From: an uncultured Collinsella sp.
Lineage (GTDB): Bacteria; Actinomycetota; Coriobacteriia; Coriobacteriales; Coriobacteriaceae
Direction of reading: 5' to 3'
Length of the DNA: 64,000 nucleotides
Assembly: GCA_900545745.1 (NCBI GenBank)
Contig: URAD01000003.1
Span: 23,976 to 87,975, forward strand
Under the pieces are notes generated by a model, which was not told the origin of the DNA, did not search any database, and saw only the letters and a program-made list of their open reading frames with translations. The first letter of the stretch is position 1; every line of letters starts with the position of its first letter. A program made the translations under genes and the position numbers. This document shows, piece after piece, positions 1 to 7,232 of the stretch.

Positions 1-150
1 ATGGAGATACAGGGAGCTCCGGCAAATATCCTATCTCATCTCGAGGCGCTTCATGCCTCCTACGAGCGCATGGGAACGCGTTTTCGCCTCGTAGACGCCC
101 AGGCCCGAACCCCACTTGCCAATGAAGACGGTTTCACGCCTCGTTATTAG
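1..150 (+). CDS. C-terminal fragment of an unidentified protein
   Basis: An open frame enters from the left edge and stops 61 bp before the PerR gene. Only 49 codons are visible. The first codon happens to be ATG, but no ribosome-binding site can be seen, so this is most likely the tail of a longer gene. The peptide is soluble-looking, with no membrane segment or cysteine cluster, and ends in TPRY. I do not recognise the family. The codon mix resembles neighbouring genes, which is the main reason to call it coding. Confidence 0.45.
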   Translation: MEIQGAPANILSHLEALHASYERMGTRFRLVDAQARTPLANEDGFTPRY

Positions 151-211
151 TATTGTGTGCTAAATACGGTATCATTTACCTACGACCGTTGATAGAAAAG
201 AGGCGAGGCGC

Positions 212-592
212 ATGGCGGTGCAAAGAAGGAATACCAGGCAGCGAAAGCTGGTTCTTGACGCCGTGCGCCAAAGCTATAACCATCCCACCGCCGACGAAAT
301 CTACAACGTCGTGCGCGCGCAGGATGACAAAATCAGCCGCGGCACGGTCTACCGCAACCTCAATCTCTTGGCCGACGCCGGCGAGATTCTCTCCATCAAG
401 ACGCCGGGCGGCAGCCGCTTCGATCGCACGATCGAGCCGCATGCGCATATCATCTGCACCTCGTGCAGCCGCGTCATCGACGTACCGCTCCCCTTCGATG
501 CCCAGCTCGACGCCAAGGCGTCCGAGCAAATCGGCTGGCACGTCACGTCGCACTACACCATCTTCGAGGGTCTCTGCCCCGACTGCCGGTAG
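212..592 (+). CDS. perR: Fur-family regulator, PerR type (peroxide sensor)
   Basis: 126 residues: an N-terminal winged helix (about 1-75) with the Fur-family stretch SRGTVYRNLNLL, then a metal-binding dimerisation domain. A structural zinc site is complete: C82, C85, C122, C125. The regulatory metal set matches Bacillus PerR: H24 (in HPTADEIY), D71, H77, H79, D90. The aspartate six residues before the HxH pair is what separates PerR from Fur, which has Glu there. In the family this metal site is oxidised by H2O2 and releases DNA, derepressing oxidative-stress genes. A purine-rich site precedes the ATG. The gene is convergent with the HAD gene, 15 bp away. PerR rather than Fur is inferred from residues only. 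Confidence 0.85.
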   Translation: MAVQRRNTRQRKLVLDAVRQSYNHPTADEIYNVVRAQDDKISRGTVYRNLNLLADAGEILSIKTPGGSRFDRTIEPHAHIICTSCSRVIDVPLPFDAQLDAKASEQIGWHVTSHYTIFEGLCPDCR

Positions 593-607
593 ATGTTTGG
601 GACGTGC

Positions 608-1405
608 CTACTCAGCAAGTAGACGACGCAGCTCTTCTTCGACCGTGCGCACGTAGCGGACGCGGTCGTTGATGCCACGCATAGAGGGGTTGCAGCTCTC
701 CATCAGATAGGGATGGCCCACGACGTTGAGCATGTCGCGGTCGTTTTCGTTATCGCCAAACGCCATCATCTCATCGGGCGAAATACCCAGGGCACGACCG
801 TAGTCGGCAAGCGCGGAGCCCTTGCCCGAACCGAAACCGATAAAGTCCGTCCATTCGGTTCCCGACGTCATCACGTCAACACGGTCGCTAAAGAGGCGCT
901 CGAAATACTCCAGGGCCGCCGGCTGATCCACCTCGGGCGTCTGGAAGGCGATCTTAATGACGTCCTCGTCGATGTCCTCGGGGCGGTCGACCACCGCCAC
1001 ATCGCAGTGGACCTCATAGCGCAAATGGTCGACGAACGCATCGTTGCCGCTCATGGTGTAGAGGTGTCCCTCACACGAAAGGGTCACGTCGGCATGGGGA
1101 TACGCAACCACGGCATTCGCGATATCCATAGCAAGACTACGCTCCATGGAGCGCTTGACAACGGCACGCCCCTCGCTCATCACCAGGGCTCCGTTCTCGC
1201 ATACATAGGCGAGCTCATCGGCCACCGGGGTAAACAGACAGCGCAAGCTCGCATATTGACGACCGCTCGCCGGCATAAACACGATACCGCGACGATGCAG
1301 TTCATCGATGAGCTCAAAGGCCTCGGGGCGTGGCTCGCGCTCCCCAGGATGCAGCAACGTACCATCCAAATCACAGGCGATCAGCTTGATTCCCTCAAGA
1401 CCCAT
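608..1405 (-). CDS. Cof-type HAD-superfamily phosphatase
   Basis: 265 residues. HAD motif I is DLDGT (D12 nucleophile, D14 acid/base), the conserved lysine lies in SGKGSAL (K195) and motif IV is GDNEND (217-222), with a C2-type cap between. These are the Mg-dependent phosphatase residues of the Cof/YidA group, which dephosphorylates sugar phosphates, pyridoxal phosphate or flavin precursors in the cytoplasm; the substrate cannot be read from sequence. The start chosen is the ATG preceded by GGGGGA, rather than an in-frame TTG four codons upstream. It lies downstream of the SlyD/UreE-like pair, about 80 bp away. Confidence 0.88.
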   Translation of the reverse strand: MGLEGIKLIACDLDGTLLHPGEREPRPEAFELIDELHRRGIVFMPASGRQYASLRCLFTPVADELAYVCENGALVMSEGRAVVKRSMERSLAMDIANAVVAYPHADVTLSCEGHLYTMSGNDAFVDHLRYEVHCDVAVVDRPEDIDEDVIKIAFQTPEVDQPAALEYFERLFSDRVDVMTSGTEWTDFIGFGSGKGSALADYGRALGISPDEMMAFGDNENDRDMLNVVGHPYLMESCNPSMRGINDRVRYVRTVEEELRRLLAE

Positions 1406-1486
1406 ATGTTCCCCCAAAGCATCTCATCAACAGCAAGACGGACTTTGAATAGTTGCCCCTCAAAGTCCGTCTTACGCATACGCACG

Positions 1487-2065
1487 TTAACCGCGCGCCT
1501 TCTTTACGATCGTAAAGTCTGGAGCCATACTCACAACGGCATCCGCCGCACTCGACGCAAAGCGCCGGTCCGTATCGAGTTCACGGGTAACCACCGAGAG
1601 CCGTACGCCCTCGACGCCCCGGAGCATGCGGCCCAAAACAGGCTGCACCGGCGTATACATGCGCACGGTATGCTCGTCCGAATCGCCTCGGAAAAGCGGC
1701 GTGTGCATATTGCCGATCTCCCAGCACGCATGCGCGAGCGCAATCGGGTCCATGCGGTCGACTTCGACCAAATAAACCTCAGCGCTGCGCAGACGTACGA
1801 CAACCACCACGGGCACCGCACCCGTGTGGTCGATAGCGAGCACGTCACCGTCGGCAAGACGACCGCCGTCGGCAGTATCCAGCCGAACATCGACCGTGCG
1901 CCCCAGCTCCGTCACGCCCACAAGAGCGCATACATCAGCCTGGTCCCAATCGAGCAGCAGCTCGTCAACTTCAAAGACGCCGCCCAGCTTCCGGCGAAGC
2001 AGGAGTTCATAGGACGGATCGTTGAGATTTCCCAAGCATGTCGTCGAAACCAAGCGCTCAGGCAT
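1487..2065 (-). CDS. UreE-like metallochaperone-fold protein (no urease nearby)
   Basis: 192 residues with a UreE-like layout: an N-terminal beta-rich part containing DGDVLAID (72-79) followed by a C-terminal part with IGNMHTPLF (117-125) and YTPVQPVLGRMLRG. Urease UreE proteins have a GNRHTP-type motif whose histidine binds nickel; that histidine is H121 here and the arginine is Met. There is no His-rich tail. The gene starts 3 bp after the slyD stop, so the two are co-translated. SlyD also works in nickel delivery in enterobacteria, so a nickel or other metal role is a reasonable inference. No urease structural gene is in the window. Confidence 0.65.
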   Translation of the reverse strand: MPERLVSTTCLGNLNDPSYELLLRRKLGGVFEVDELLLDWDQADVCALVGVTELGRTVDVRLDTADGGRLADGDVLAIDHTGAVPVVVVVRLRSAEVYLVEVDRMDPIALAHACWEIGNMHTPLFRGDSDEHTVRMYTPVQPVLGRMLRGVEGVRLSVVTRELDTDRRFASSAADAVVSMAPDFTIVKKARG

Positions 2066-2068
2066 ACT

Positions 2069-2497
2069 CTAACCCTCGACCTCGACGAGCTCGATATCAA
2101 AGTTGAGGTCCTTGCCGGCCAGCTCGTGGTTGGCGTCGAGCGTCACGGCCTCGGGCGTTACGTCGATGACCACGGCGGGGACGGGCATGCCGCTCGGCGT
2201 GGACAGAAAAAGCTTCATGCCCTTCTCGATCTGCTCGATGTTGGGAACCTGTTCGGCCGGGAAGGTAATAACCATCTCGGGATTGTGCTCGCCGTAGGCA
2301 TCGGCAGCAGGAATGTGCACGGTCTTCTTCTCGCCCACCTGCATGTCGACAACAGCGGCGTCAAAGCCCTTGATCATCTGACCGGCGCCGCAGGTGAACT
2401 CCAGCGGCTCGCCGCGATCGTAGGAGCTATCGAACTGCGTGCCGTCGTCAAGCGTGCCGCGATAATGAGTCTTGACCTTCTTGCCCTGGTTGGACAT
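2069..2497 (-). CDS. slyD: FKBP-type peptidyl-prolyl isomerase, SlyD family
   Basis: 142 residues from an ATG with GGAGG seven bases upstream (a longer frame adds ten unlikely residues). The order is FKBP half (THYRGTLDDGTQFDSS), flap-insert (IF) chaperone domain after YGEHNPEM, then the closing FKBP strand with NHELAGKDLNFDIELVEV, typical of SlyD. It catalyses proline isomerisation in folding proteins in the cytoplasm. The His/Cys-rich metal-binding tail of E. coli SlyD is absent; the protein ends just after the FKBP fold. It heads a transcription unit with the UreE-like gene and is divergent from the dipeptidase. Confidence 0.88.
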   Translation of the reverse strand: MSNQGKKVKTHYRGTLDDGTQFDSSYDRGEPLEFTCGAGQMIKGFDAAVVDMQVGEKKTVHIPAADAYGEHNPEMVITFPAEQVPNIEQIEKGMKLFLSTPSGMPVPAVVIDVTPEAVTLDANHELAGKDLNFDIELVEVEG

Positions 2498-2617
2498 GGT
2501 AACCTCCGTGATAAGGGCGGCGCACAACGCGGGCCGCCGTGAACATATGGCGCTAACTATACCCTAGTCATACAATTCAATGACAGTTTGCAAAGAAACG
2601 CTGCAACCGGAGGAACC

Positions 2618-3631
2618 ATGGCATATCCCGTATTTGACCTACACTGCGACACCGCCGACCGCATCGGCTGGGCCACGCTCGATCTCGACCTGCGCTTTAC
2701 CGCCGGCACCGACGGTTATTTCCCCGGCGACGAAACGCATCCGCAAGATTTCGACCTCATCGAGGGCAACGCCTGCGCCATCTCGCTCGCAAAGATCGGC
2801 AACACGCCATGGGCACAGTGCTTCGCCACGTTTGTCCCCGATGAGATTCCCACCGCCCACGCCGCGCGCTTCCAGGCGCAGATCATGGCGCATATGAGCG
2901 GCCAGGCAATGCTCAACCACGACCGCATGGTCAACGTACGCAGCGCGGCAGACATTCGCCCCGCGCTCAAAGACGGCAAGGTCGCCTGCATCCACACCAT
3001 CGAAAACGCCACGTTCTTTGCCGAGGACCCCGCGTTGATCGAGGTGCTCAAGAGCTTGGGCGTACTCATGTCATCGCTCAGCTGGAATGCGCAGGGACCG
3101 CTTGCGAGCGGCCACGACACCCACGCCGGCCTCACCGCCGCCGGCATCGAGGCACTTACGCAGATGGAGCACGCCGGCATGGTGCTTGACGTCTCCCACC
3201 TCAACGATGAGTGCTTTGACGAGGTTGTCGCCCACGCCACACGTCCCTTCGTCGCCAGCCACTCCAACTCCCGTGCGGTTTGCGGCGTCAAACGCAACCT
3301 TACCGACAACCAGTTCCGCACCATTCGCGACATGGGCGGTATCGTCGGCCTCAACTACTGCAGCGAGTTCCTTTCCAACGACGCAACCGACAAGACCGCC
3401 GCAGACGTCACCTTCGACCAGCTGGCGGCACATATCGAGCACTGGCTCGACCTGGGCGGCGAGGACGTCATCGCGCTCGGCGGCGACTGGGACGGTGCCA
3501 CGGTGCCCGCCTTCCTCTCCGATGCCAGCAAGATGCCCGAGTTCCAGAACATGCTCTCCAAGCACTTTGGCAAGACCGTGATGCAGAAGCTCTGCAGCGA
3601 TAATGCCCTTGCCTTCTTCGAGCGTTATTAA
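2618..3631 (+). CDS. Membrane-dipeptidase family M19 zinc peptidase
   Basis: 337 residues. The M19 metal ligands are all visible: HxD near the N-terminus (H9, D11 in FDLHCDT), the bridging glutamate (E129 in HTIEN), H194 (DVSHLND) and H215 (ASHSNSRAV), plus the closing GGDWDG. The family hydrolyses dipeptides, including those with a D-residue, with two zinc ions. There is no signal peptide, so it probably acts in the cytoplasm, as in many gut anaerobes. The start is the ATG with GGAGG eight bases upstream; an in-frame codon ten residues earlier lacks a site. It is followed by an inverted repeat and the YgjP-like gene. Confidence 0.92.
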   Translation: MAYPVFDLHCDTADRIGWATLDLDLRFTAGTDGYFPGDETHPQDFDLIEGNACAISLAKIGNTPWAQCFATFVPDEIPTAHAARFQAQIMAHMSGQAMLNHDRMVNVRSAADIRPALKDGKVACIHTIENATFFAEDPALIEVLKSLGVLMSSLSWNAQGPLASGHDTHAGLTAAGIEALTQMEHAGMVLDVSHLNDECFDEVVAHATRPFVASHSNSRAVCGVKRNLTDNQFRTIRDMGGIVGLNYCSEFLSNDATDKTAADVTFDQLAAHIEHWLDLGGEDVIALGGDWDGATVPAFLSDASKMPEFQNMLSKHFGKTVMQKLCSDNALAFFERY

Positions 3632-3650
3632 TTTCACATCCCCTGAGCGA

Positions 3651-3680
3651 GCCGGCATGCCGAACGGTCGACATGCCGGC
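3651..3680 (+). repeat. Inverted repeat after the dipeptidase gene
   Basis: Nine perfectly paired bases (GCCGGCATG / CATGCCGGC) extend to 12 of 13 with a short loop. No T-tract follows, so it is a 3'-stabilising or weak terminating hairpin rather than a classic terminator. It contains an ATG that would otherwise look like the start of the next gene. Confidence 0.6.
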
Positions 3681-3705
3681 CCGTCCCCAATCTGAAGGAC
3701 CGCTT

Positions 3706-4482
3706 TTGACGCAGCAGTTTACGATTTCCGTATCCCGACCGGATGGGACGCCCATCCCCGTCGTCGTTACCAAAAAGTGCGTCAAGAACTTCAACCTACG
3801 CGTCACATCGAGCGGCGAGGTCCACGCCAGCGCACCACTTGGCGCCAGCCGCGAGCGTATTGAAGCGTTTGTGAAGCGCAACAGCGCCTGGATTATCAGC
3901 CGACGTGCCCAGCGCGAGCAACGTCAGGCGACGGCGCGAGAGCCGCTCAGTCCCTCGTCCATCATTGCACTTTGGGGCAAGCCCATCACGGTACAGGATG
4001 CACTCGATCATAACTTTGCATCACCCGCACCGCGGCCCAAGCAGGCTACCTTCGCAAGTTTTATGGGTACCGACGAGCCAAACGGACGTCCGCAGGCCAA
4101 GTGGAACGCGACCCTCGACGGCTTAACGCCCAGTGAGATCCAAGCCCATATTGACCAGCTCTATACGTCCGAGGTCACATCGGCACTGCGCGATATGGTG
4201 CACGCATACGAAATCGCAATGGGTGTCGCCGTATCCCGCGTTTCCGTACGCAGCATGAAAACGCGTTGGGGATCATGCACGCCCAAGACCGGAGCCATTC
4301 GCATCGCACGCGAACTTGCCGCCTATCCCATCGAATGCCTCGACATGGTTGTCGCCCACGAGCTCGTCCACTTGCTCGAGCCAAGCCACAACCAGCGGTT
4401 CCACGTCCTGCTCGACACATACTGCCCCAACAATAGAGCACTTTCTCAGCGACTCAAGCAGCCACCCATAGAGACGTATTAG
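3706..4482 (+). CDS. YgjP-like metallopeptidase-domain protein (DUF45, M48-related)
   Basis: 258 residues. The C-terminal half holds TRWGSCTPKTGAIRIAREL followed by HELVH (H218, E219, H222) and a third histidine in PSHNQRF (H228), the zinc-protease pattern of the YgjP/SprT-like group. The N-terminal half is the beta-rich region usual for the family. The start chosen is a TTG preceded by AAGGA at six bases; the ATG eleven codons earlier lies inside the upstream hairpin and has no ribosome site. Function in the family is poorly defined. It ends six bases from the convergent folB stop. Confidence 0.85.
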   Translation: MTQQFTISVSRPDGTPIPVVVTKKCVKNFNLRVTSSGEVHASAPLGASRERIEAFVKRNSAWIISRRAQREQRQATAREPLSPSSIIALWGKPITVQDALDHNFASPAPRPKQATFASFMGTDEPNGRPQAKWNATLDGLTPSEIQAHIDQLYTSEVTSALRDMVHAYEIAMGVAVSRVSVRSMKTRWGSCTPKTGAIRIARELAAYPIECLDMVVAHELVHLLEPSHNQRFHVLLDTYCPNNRALSQRLKQPPIETY

Positions 4483-4488
4483 AACCGG

Positions 4489-4974
4489 TTAGCGCACACG
4501 CTCGATCTCGACACCGCAGCTTGCCAGGGGAAGACCGACGGGCGCCCAAGGCTTATCGAGCTTAACGCGCACGCCAAGCAGCAGGGGGTAACGACGTAGC
4601 AGCATCTGGGCCACGCCCTCGGCTGCAGCCTCGATGAGCTTAAACGTATGCTCGCGCAGATAGCCATCGACATCGTGGCATACCGAGCCGTAGTCAATCG
4701 AGGCGTTCAGGTTATCGTGCTCCCCCGCTGCACGCAGGTCGGCATAGAGCACCAGGGACACGATGAACTTCTGGCCCAGCGCGTTCTCTTCGGGATATAC
4801 GCCGTGGTTAGCAAAAACCTCAAGACCTTCAACGGTGATGCGGTCGGCATGGCGCAGATCGTCATAGCTCACGTGGGGTACCGCCGTTGCGGTGGATATT
4901 TCGCCCCTTCCACGGCGGGCGAGCTCGGCACCTTCAGTCTTGGTTGCATTCTCGGGCAGTTTCTTATTGCTCAT
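4489..4974 (-). CDS. folB: Dihydroneopterin aldolase
   Basis: 161 residues: an unusual N-terminal extension of about 42 hydrophilic residues, then a complete FolB domain (HADRITVEGLEVFANHGVYPEE...). Active-site residues are the substrate-binding glutamates after GVYPEE (E62/E63), the tyrosine of DYG (Y95) and the lysine of KPWAP (K141). It converts dihydroneopterin to 6-hydroxymethyl-dihydropterin in folate synthesis. AAGGAG precedes the ATG. It is the last gene of folE-HD-folB; folK and folP are not in the window. Without the extension the length is the usual 120. Confidence 0.92.
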   Translation of the reverse strand: MSNKKLPENATKTEGAELARRGRGEISTATAVPHVSYDDLRHADRITVEGLEVFANHGVYPEENALGQKFIVSLVLYADLRAAGEHDNLNASIDYGSVCHDVDGYLREHTFKLIEAAAEGVAQMLLRRYPLLLGVRVKLDKPWAPVGLPLASCGVEIERVR

Positions 4975-5017
4975 CGCGATCGTCTCCTTCGTTTAGAGCC
5001 CCGACCGCGCAAACTAA

Positions 5018-5599
5018 CTACACGCGAATCGACAGGTTCTTTTTATCATCGCTCCAGTTGCAAGCATTGCGCGCGGGGCATGCAAAGCAGGCGCGCGACG
5101 CTTTATCGGCCGCATAGAGCAGACGCTCAAGCGGTTGGCTGTTCACGCGCAGCTTTCGATGGCCCAGAATGGCCGTCTTAATGGCTGCGGCATCGGCCGG
5201 CTCAAACGCCACATCATCGGGCATGCCGCCGAGAATCGCATCAGCGACGCGTTCGCTTGCAACATCATGGGATATACCCGATTCATACTGTTCATCTTTG
5301 CCGATATCGTGAAGAAGTGCCGTGGCGTAGATGACCTCGCGGTCAAATTCGAGCTGTTCCTCGAGATTCTTGATCCACATAATGCGAGCGACATCGAGCA
5401 GATGGTCAATACCGTGGCGGCAGAAGATGCGCCCCGATTCCAACTGCGCAATGTTGCCCAGGTGCCGCCGAAACAGCCCGTTGGCACAAATGTAATCAAT
5501 GCGAGGCATGGCATCAAAGGGGGCCAGGCCCGAAGCCATGAAGCCGCGACGCGGCGTCCCCTCATTGGTCTTCGATGTAAAGTCGTTGACGACCCTCAT
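5018..5599 (-). CDS. HD-domain phosphohydrolase in the pterin operon
   Basis: 193 residues. HD-domain metal ligands are clear: H66 in HGIDHLLDVARI, H97-D98 in LLHDIGK, H111 and D165 (YAADKASR). The C-terminus carries CFACPARNAC (C171, C174, C180), a cysteine motif that could bind metal. The ATG lies one base after the folE stop, so translation is coupled. In plants and some bacteria dihydroneopterin triphosphate must lose its phosphates before FolB acts; an HD hydrolase between folE and folB would fit that step, but this is inference from position. A nucleotidase role is equally possible. Confidence 0.8.
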   Translation of the reverse strand: MRVVNDFTSKTNEGTPRRGFMASGLAPFDAMPRIDYICANGLFRRHLGNIAQLESGRIFCRHGIDHLLDVARIMWIKNLEEQLEFDREVIYATALLHDIGKDEQYESGISHDVASERVADAILGGMPDDVAFEPADAAAIKTAILGHRKLRVNSQPLERLLYAADKASRACFACPARNACNWSDDKKNLSIRV

Positions 5600-5600
5600 G

Positions 5601-6158
5601 CTAACGGTCCAGCATCCTAAAGAACCGCTCCTCGAGCGACGGATCGGTCTCAAAGACGCCGCGGCGAGCGAGCGTCACGGTCTTGGTGCCAGGCTTTTGC
5701 ACGCCGCGCATGGTCATGCACATATGCTCAGCCTCCATGAGCACAATCGCTCCCTGGGGAGCGAGATACTCCATGAGGGCATCGGCAACCTGTGCGCACA
5801 GCTGCTCCTGCAGCTGCAGACGACGGGCGTAGACCTCAACCGTGCGGGCAAGCTTAGAGAGCCCTGCGACACGGCCGTTGGGGATATAACCAATGGCGGC
5901 CTTGCCATAAAACGGCAGCAGATGATGCTCGCACAGCGAGTAAAACGTGATGTCGCGCTCGATAACCAAATCGTTCGAAGCGACGGCAAAGGTTTTGGAC
6001 AGGTGCTCCTCGGCACTCTGGTCCATACCGCCGGCGATCTCACCATACATACGGGCAACGCGCGCCGGGGTCTCCAGCAGGCCCTCACGAGTTGGGTCCT
6101 CGCCTATGCCCTCAAGCAACAGCTTAATGGCGGCCTCGACTTTTTTCTGATCGATCAT
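5601..6158 (-). CDS. folE: GTP cyclohydrolase I
   Basis: 185 residues, the usual length. Zinc ligands are C76, H79 (LCEHHLLPFYG) and C147 (EAEHMCMTMRG), with catalytic H78 and H145. The stretch YIPNGRVAGLSKLAR is the family signature. It opens GTP to dihydroneopterin triphosphate, the first step of folate or pterin synthesis, and forms large homo-oligomers in the cytoplasm. The start chosen is the ATG preceded by GTGAGG; a longer frame would add 21 residues absent from the family. It begins an operon with the HD protein and folB. Confidence 0.96.
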   Translation of the reverse strand: MIDQKKVEAAIKLLLEGIGEDPTREGLLETPARVARMYGEIAGGMDQSAEEHLSKTFAVASNDLVIERDITFYSLCEHHLLPFYGKAAIGYIPNGRVAGLSKLARTVEVYARRLQLQEQLCAQVADALMEYLAPQGAIVLMEAEHMCMTMRGVQKPGTKTVTLARRGVFETDPSLEERFFRMLDR

Positions 6159-6224
6159 CTGGGCCTCACTTTTCCGATTTTGCGTTCGCGCTATTGTACC
6201 ACGCCCTTTGGCATCGGCCACAAG

Positions 6225-6806
6225 CTACATAGTATGGGTCGAATAGACTGGATCGTCCCGCCAAAGTTCAACCGCATCACAAAGCGCAACACCCTCGCGC
6301 TCAGCACGGTCGCGCGTAGCGTTCATATCGATCACACGCTGGTTACTCGAGCCCCTAAAACGCAATGAGATATCGTACAGCTCCTGAACAAACGGGCCAT
6401 CCACCAACATATCGAGGCAGGCAAGGATACGGTCCGTCGCCTCGGTATGGTGACGACCACCCGGCATAAGCTCCTCGAGCACGTCGCCGGTAAAACACCA
6501 AATGGTCTTTCCTGACCCCGCGGGATAGGCCGCACGCACGCGTTCGATAAAGTCAACAAGCCCCACCTGATTCTCGGGCTCCATAGGCTCGCCGCCCAGA
6601 ATCGTCAGGCCGTCAATAAAGGGATGATCGAGGCTCTCGATAATCTTGTCCTCGACGGCACGATCGAACGGCTCGCCCGCAGCAAAGTCCCACGCGACAG
6701 AGTTAAAGCAGTTCTTGCACCCACGACGGCACCCACTCACAAACAGAGAAGTACGAACGCCTTCCCCATCAGCAATGTCGAAATACTTAATGTTCGCGTA
6801 GTTCAT
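6225..6806 (-). CDS. nrdG: Anaerobic ribonucleotide reductase activating enzyme (radical SAM)
   Basis: 193 residues. The radical-SAM cluster motif is CRRGCKNC (C26, C30, C33) with the CX3CX2C spacing; GGEPM follows, as in NrdG. It uses S-adenosylmethionine and a 4Fe-4S cluster to place the glycyl radical on NrdD. The ATG has GGGAGAG at eight bases; upstream frames run into a long inverted repeat and are not coding. It lies 426 bp downstream of nrdD on the same strand, an unusually large gap filled with hairpins. Confidence 0.95.
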   Translation of the reverse strand: MNYANIKYFDIADGEGVRTSLFVSGCRRGCKNCFNSVAWDFAAGEPFDRAVEDKIIESLDHPFIDGLTILGGEPMEPENQVGLVDFIERVRAAYPAGSGKTIWCFTGDVLEELMPGGRHHTEATDRILACLDMLVDGPFVQELYDISLRFRGSSNQRVIDMNATRDRAEREGVALCDAVELWRDDPVYSTHTM

Positions 6807-6821
6807 AGGTAACTCTCCCGG

Positions 6822-6905
6822 GAGGCCGGGACATATCATCCCGTCCTCAAACATTCTCGGCCTTCGGCCTGCGAAACTGCGGGCGGGACGATATGTCCCG
6901 GCCTC
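6822..6905. repeat. Long inverted repeat upstream of nrdG, 25-bp arms
   Basis: Arms at 6822-6846 and 6881-6905 match at 23 of 25 positions. Between them lies a small hairpin with a CTTCGG tetraloop. In the nrdD-nrdG transcript this would fold as one extended stem ending 16 bases before the nrdG start codon, next to its ribosome-binding site. Confidence 0.85.
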
Positions 6906-7083
6906 ATGCAAAGGGTAACTCAATGAACGAAGCGAACATCGAGTATAGGGTTCGAGGTCCAATAAAAACTTTGTTGCAGCTCAACCGCCATCGCAAGTAA
7001 ATCGCAGCTGCAGCTCAAATTATTTCCGCTAAGAACTTCGAGGAGTGAGCAGGCCTCATGCTGCATCTCAGCTACGTCAACTT

Positions 7084-7221
7084 GGCCGCCCCGTAGCGAG
7101 GCCCCGGACCTTTGCTCGATATGAGTTCCGCACGAACAGGAGGCGCCAGTGGCGCCTCCGTCGTGAGCCAGGACTGTCCGAAATAGCGAGTAAAGGTCCG
7201 GGGCCTCGCTACGGGGCGGCC
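7084..7221. repeat. Nested inverted repeat after nrdD, 30-bp perfect arms
   Basis: Arms at 7084-7113 and 7192-7221 are perfectly complementary over 30 bp and continue to 34 of 35. The central 78 bp contains a second inverted repeat (GGAGGCGCCA / TGGCGCCTCC, 7139-7148 and 7150-7159). It lies 11 bp after the nrdD stop. No U-tract follows on the transcribed strand, so a simple intrinsic terminator does not explain it. Confidence 0.9.
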
Positions 7222-7232
7222 TGGGATGGTTA

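Larger units (their letters stand above)
6807..7232. other. nrdD-nrdG intergenic region, 426 bp, two long inverted repeats
   Basis: No coding region is supported; short open frames here run through the inverted repeats. The gap is occupied by two hairpin-forming elements described separately, with about 180 bp of plain sequence between them. Confidence 0.7.

Noticed and set aside
713..2542. A 609-codon open frame on the plus strand across the HAD, UreE-like and SlyD genes
   Set aside because: It runs antisense through three well-supported genes, spans their boundaries and has no ribosome site or recognisable domain; it follows from the GC-rich codon pattern.
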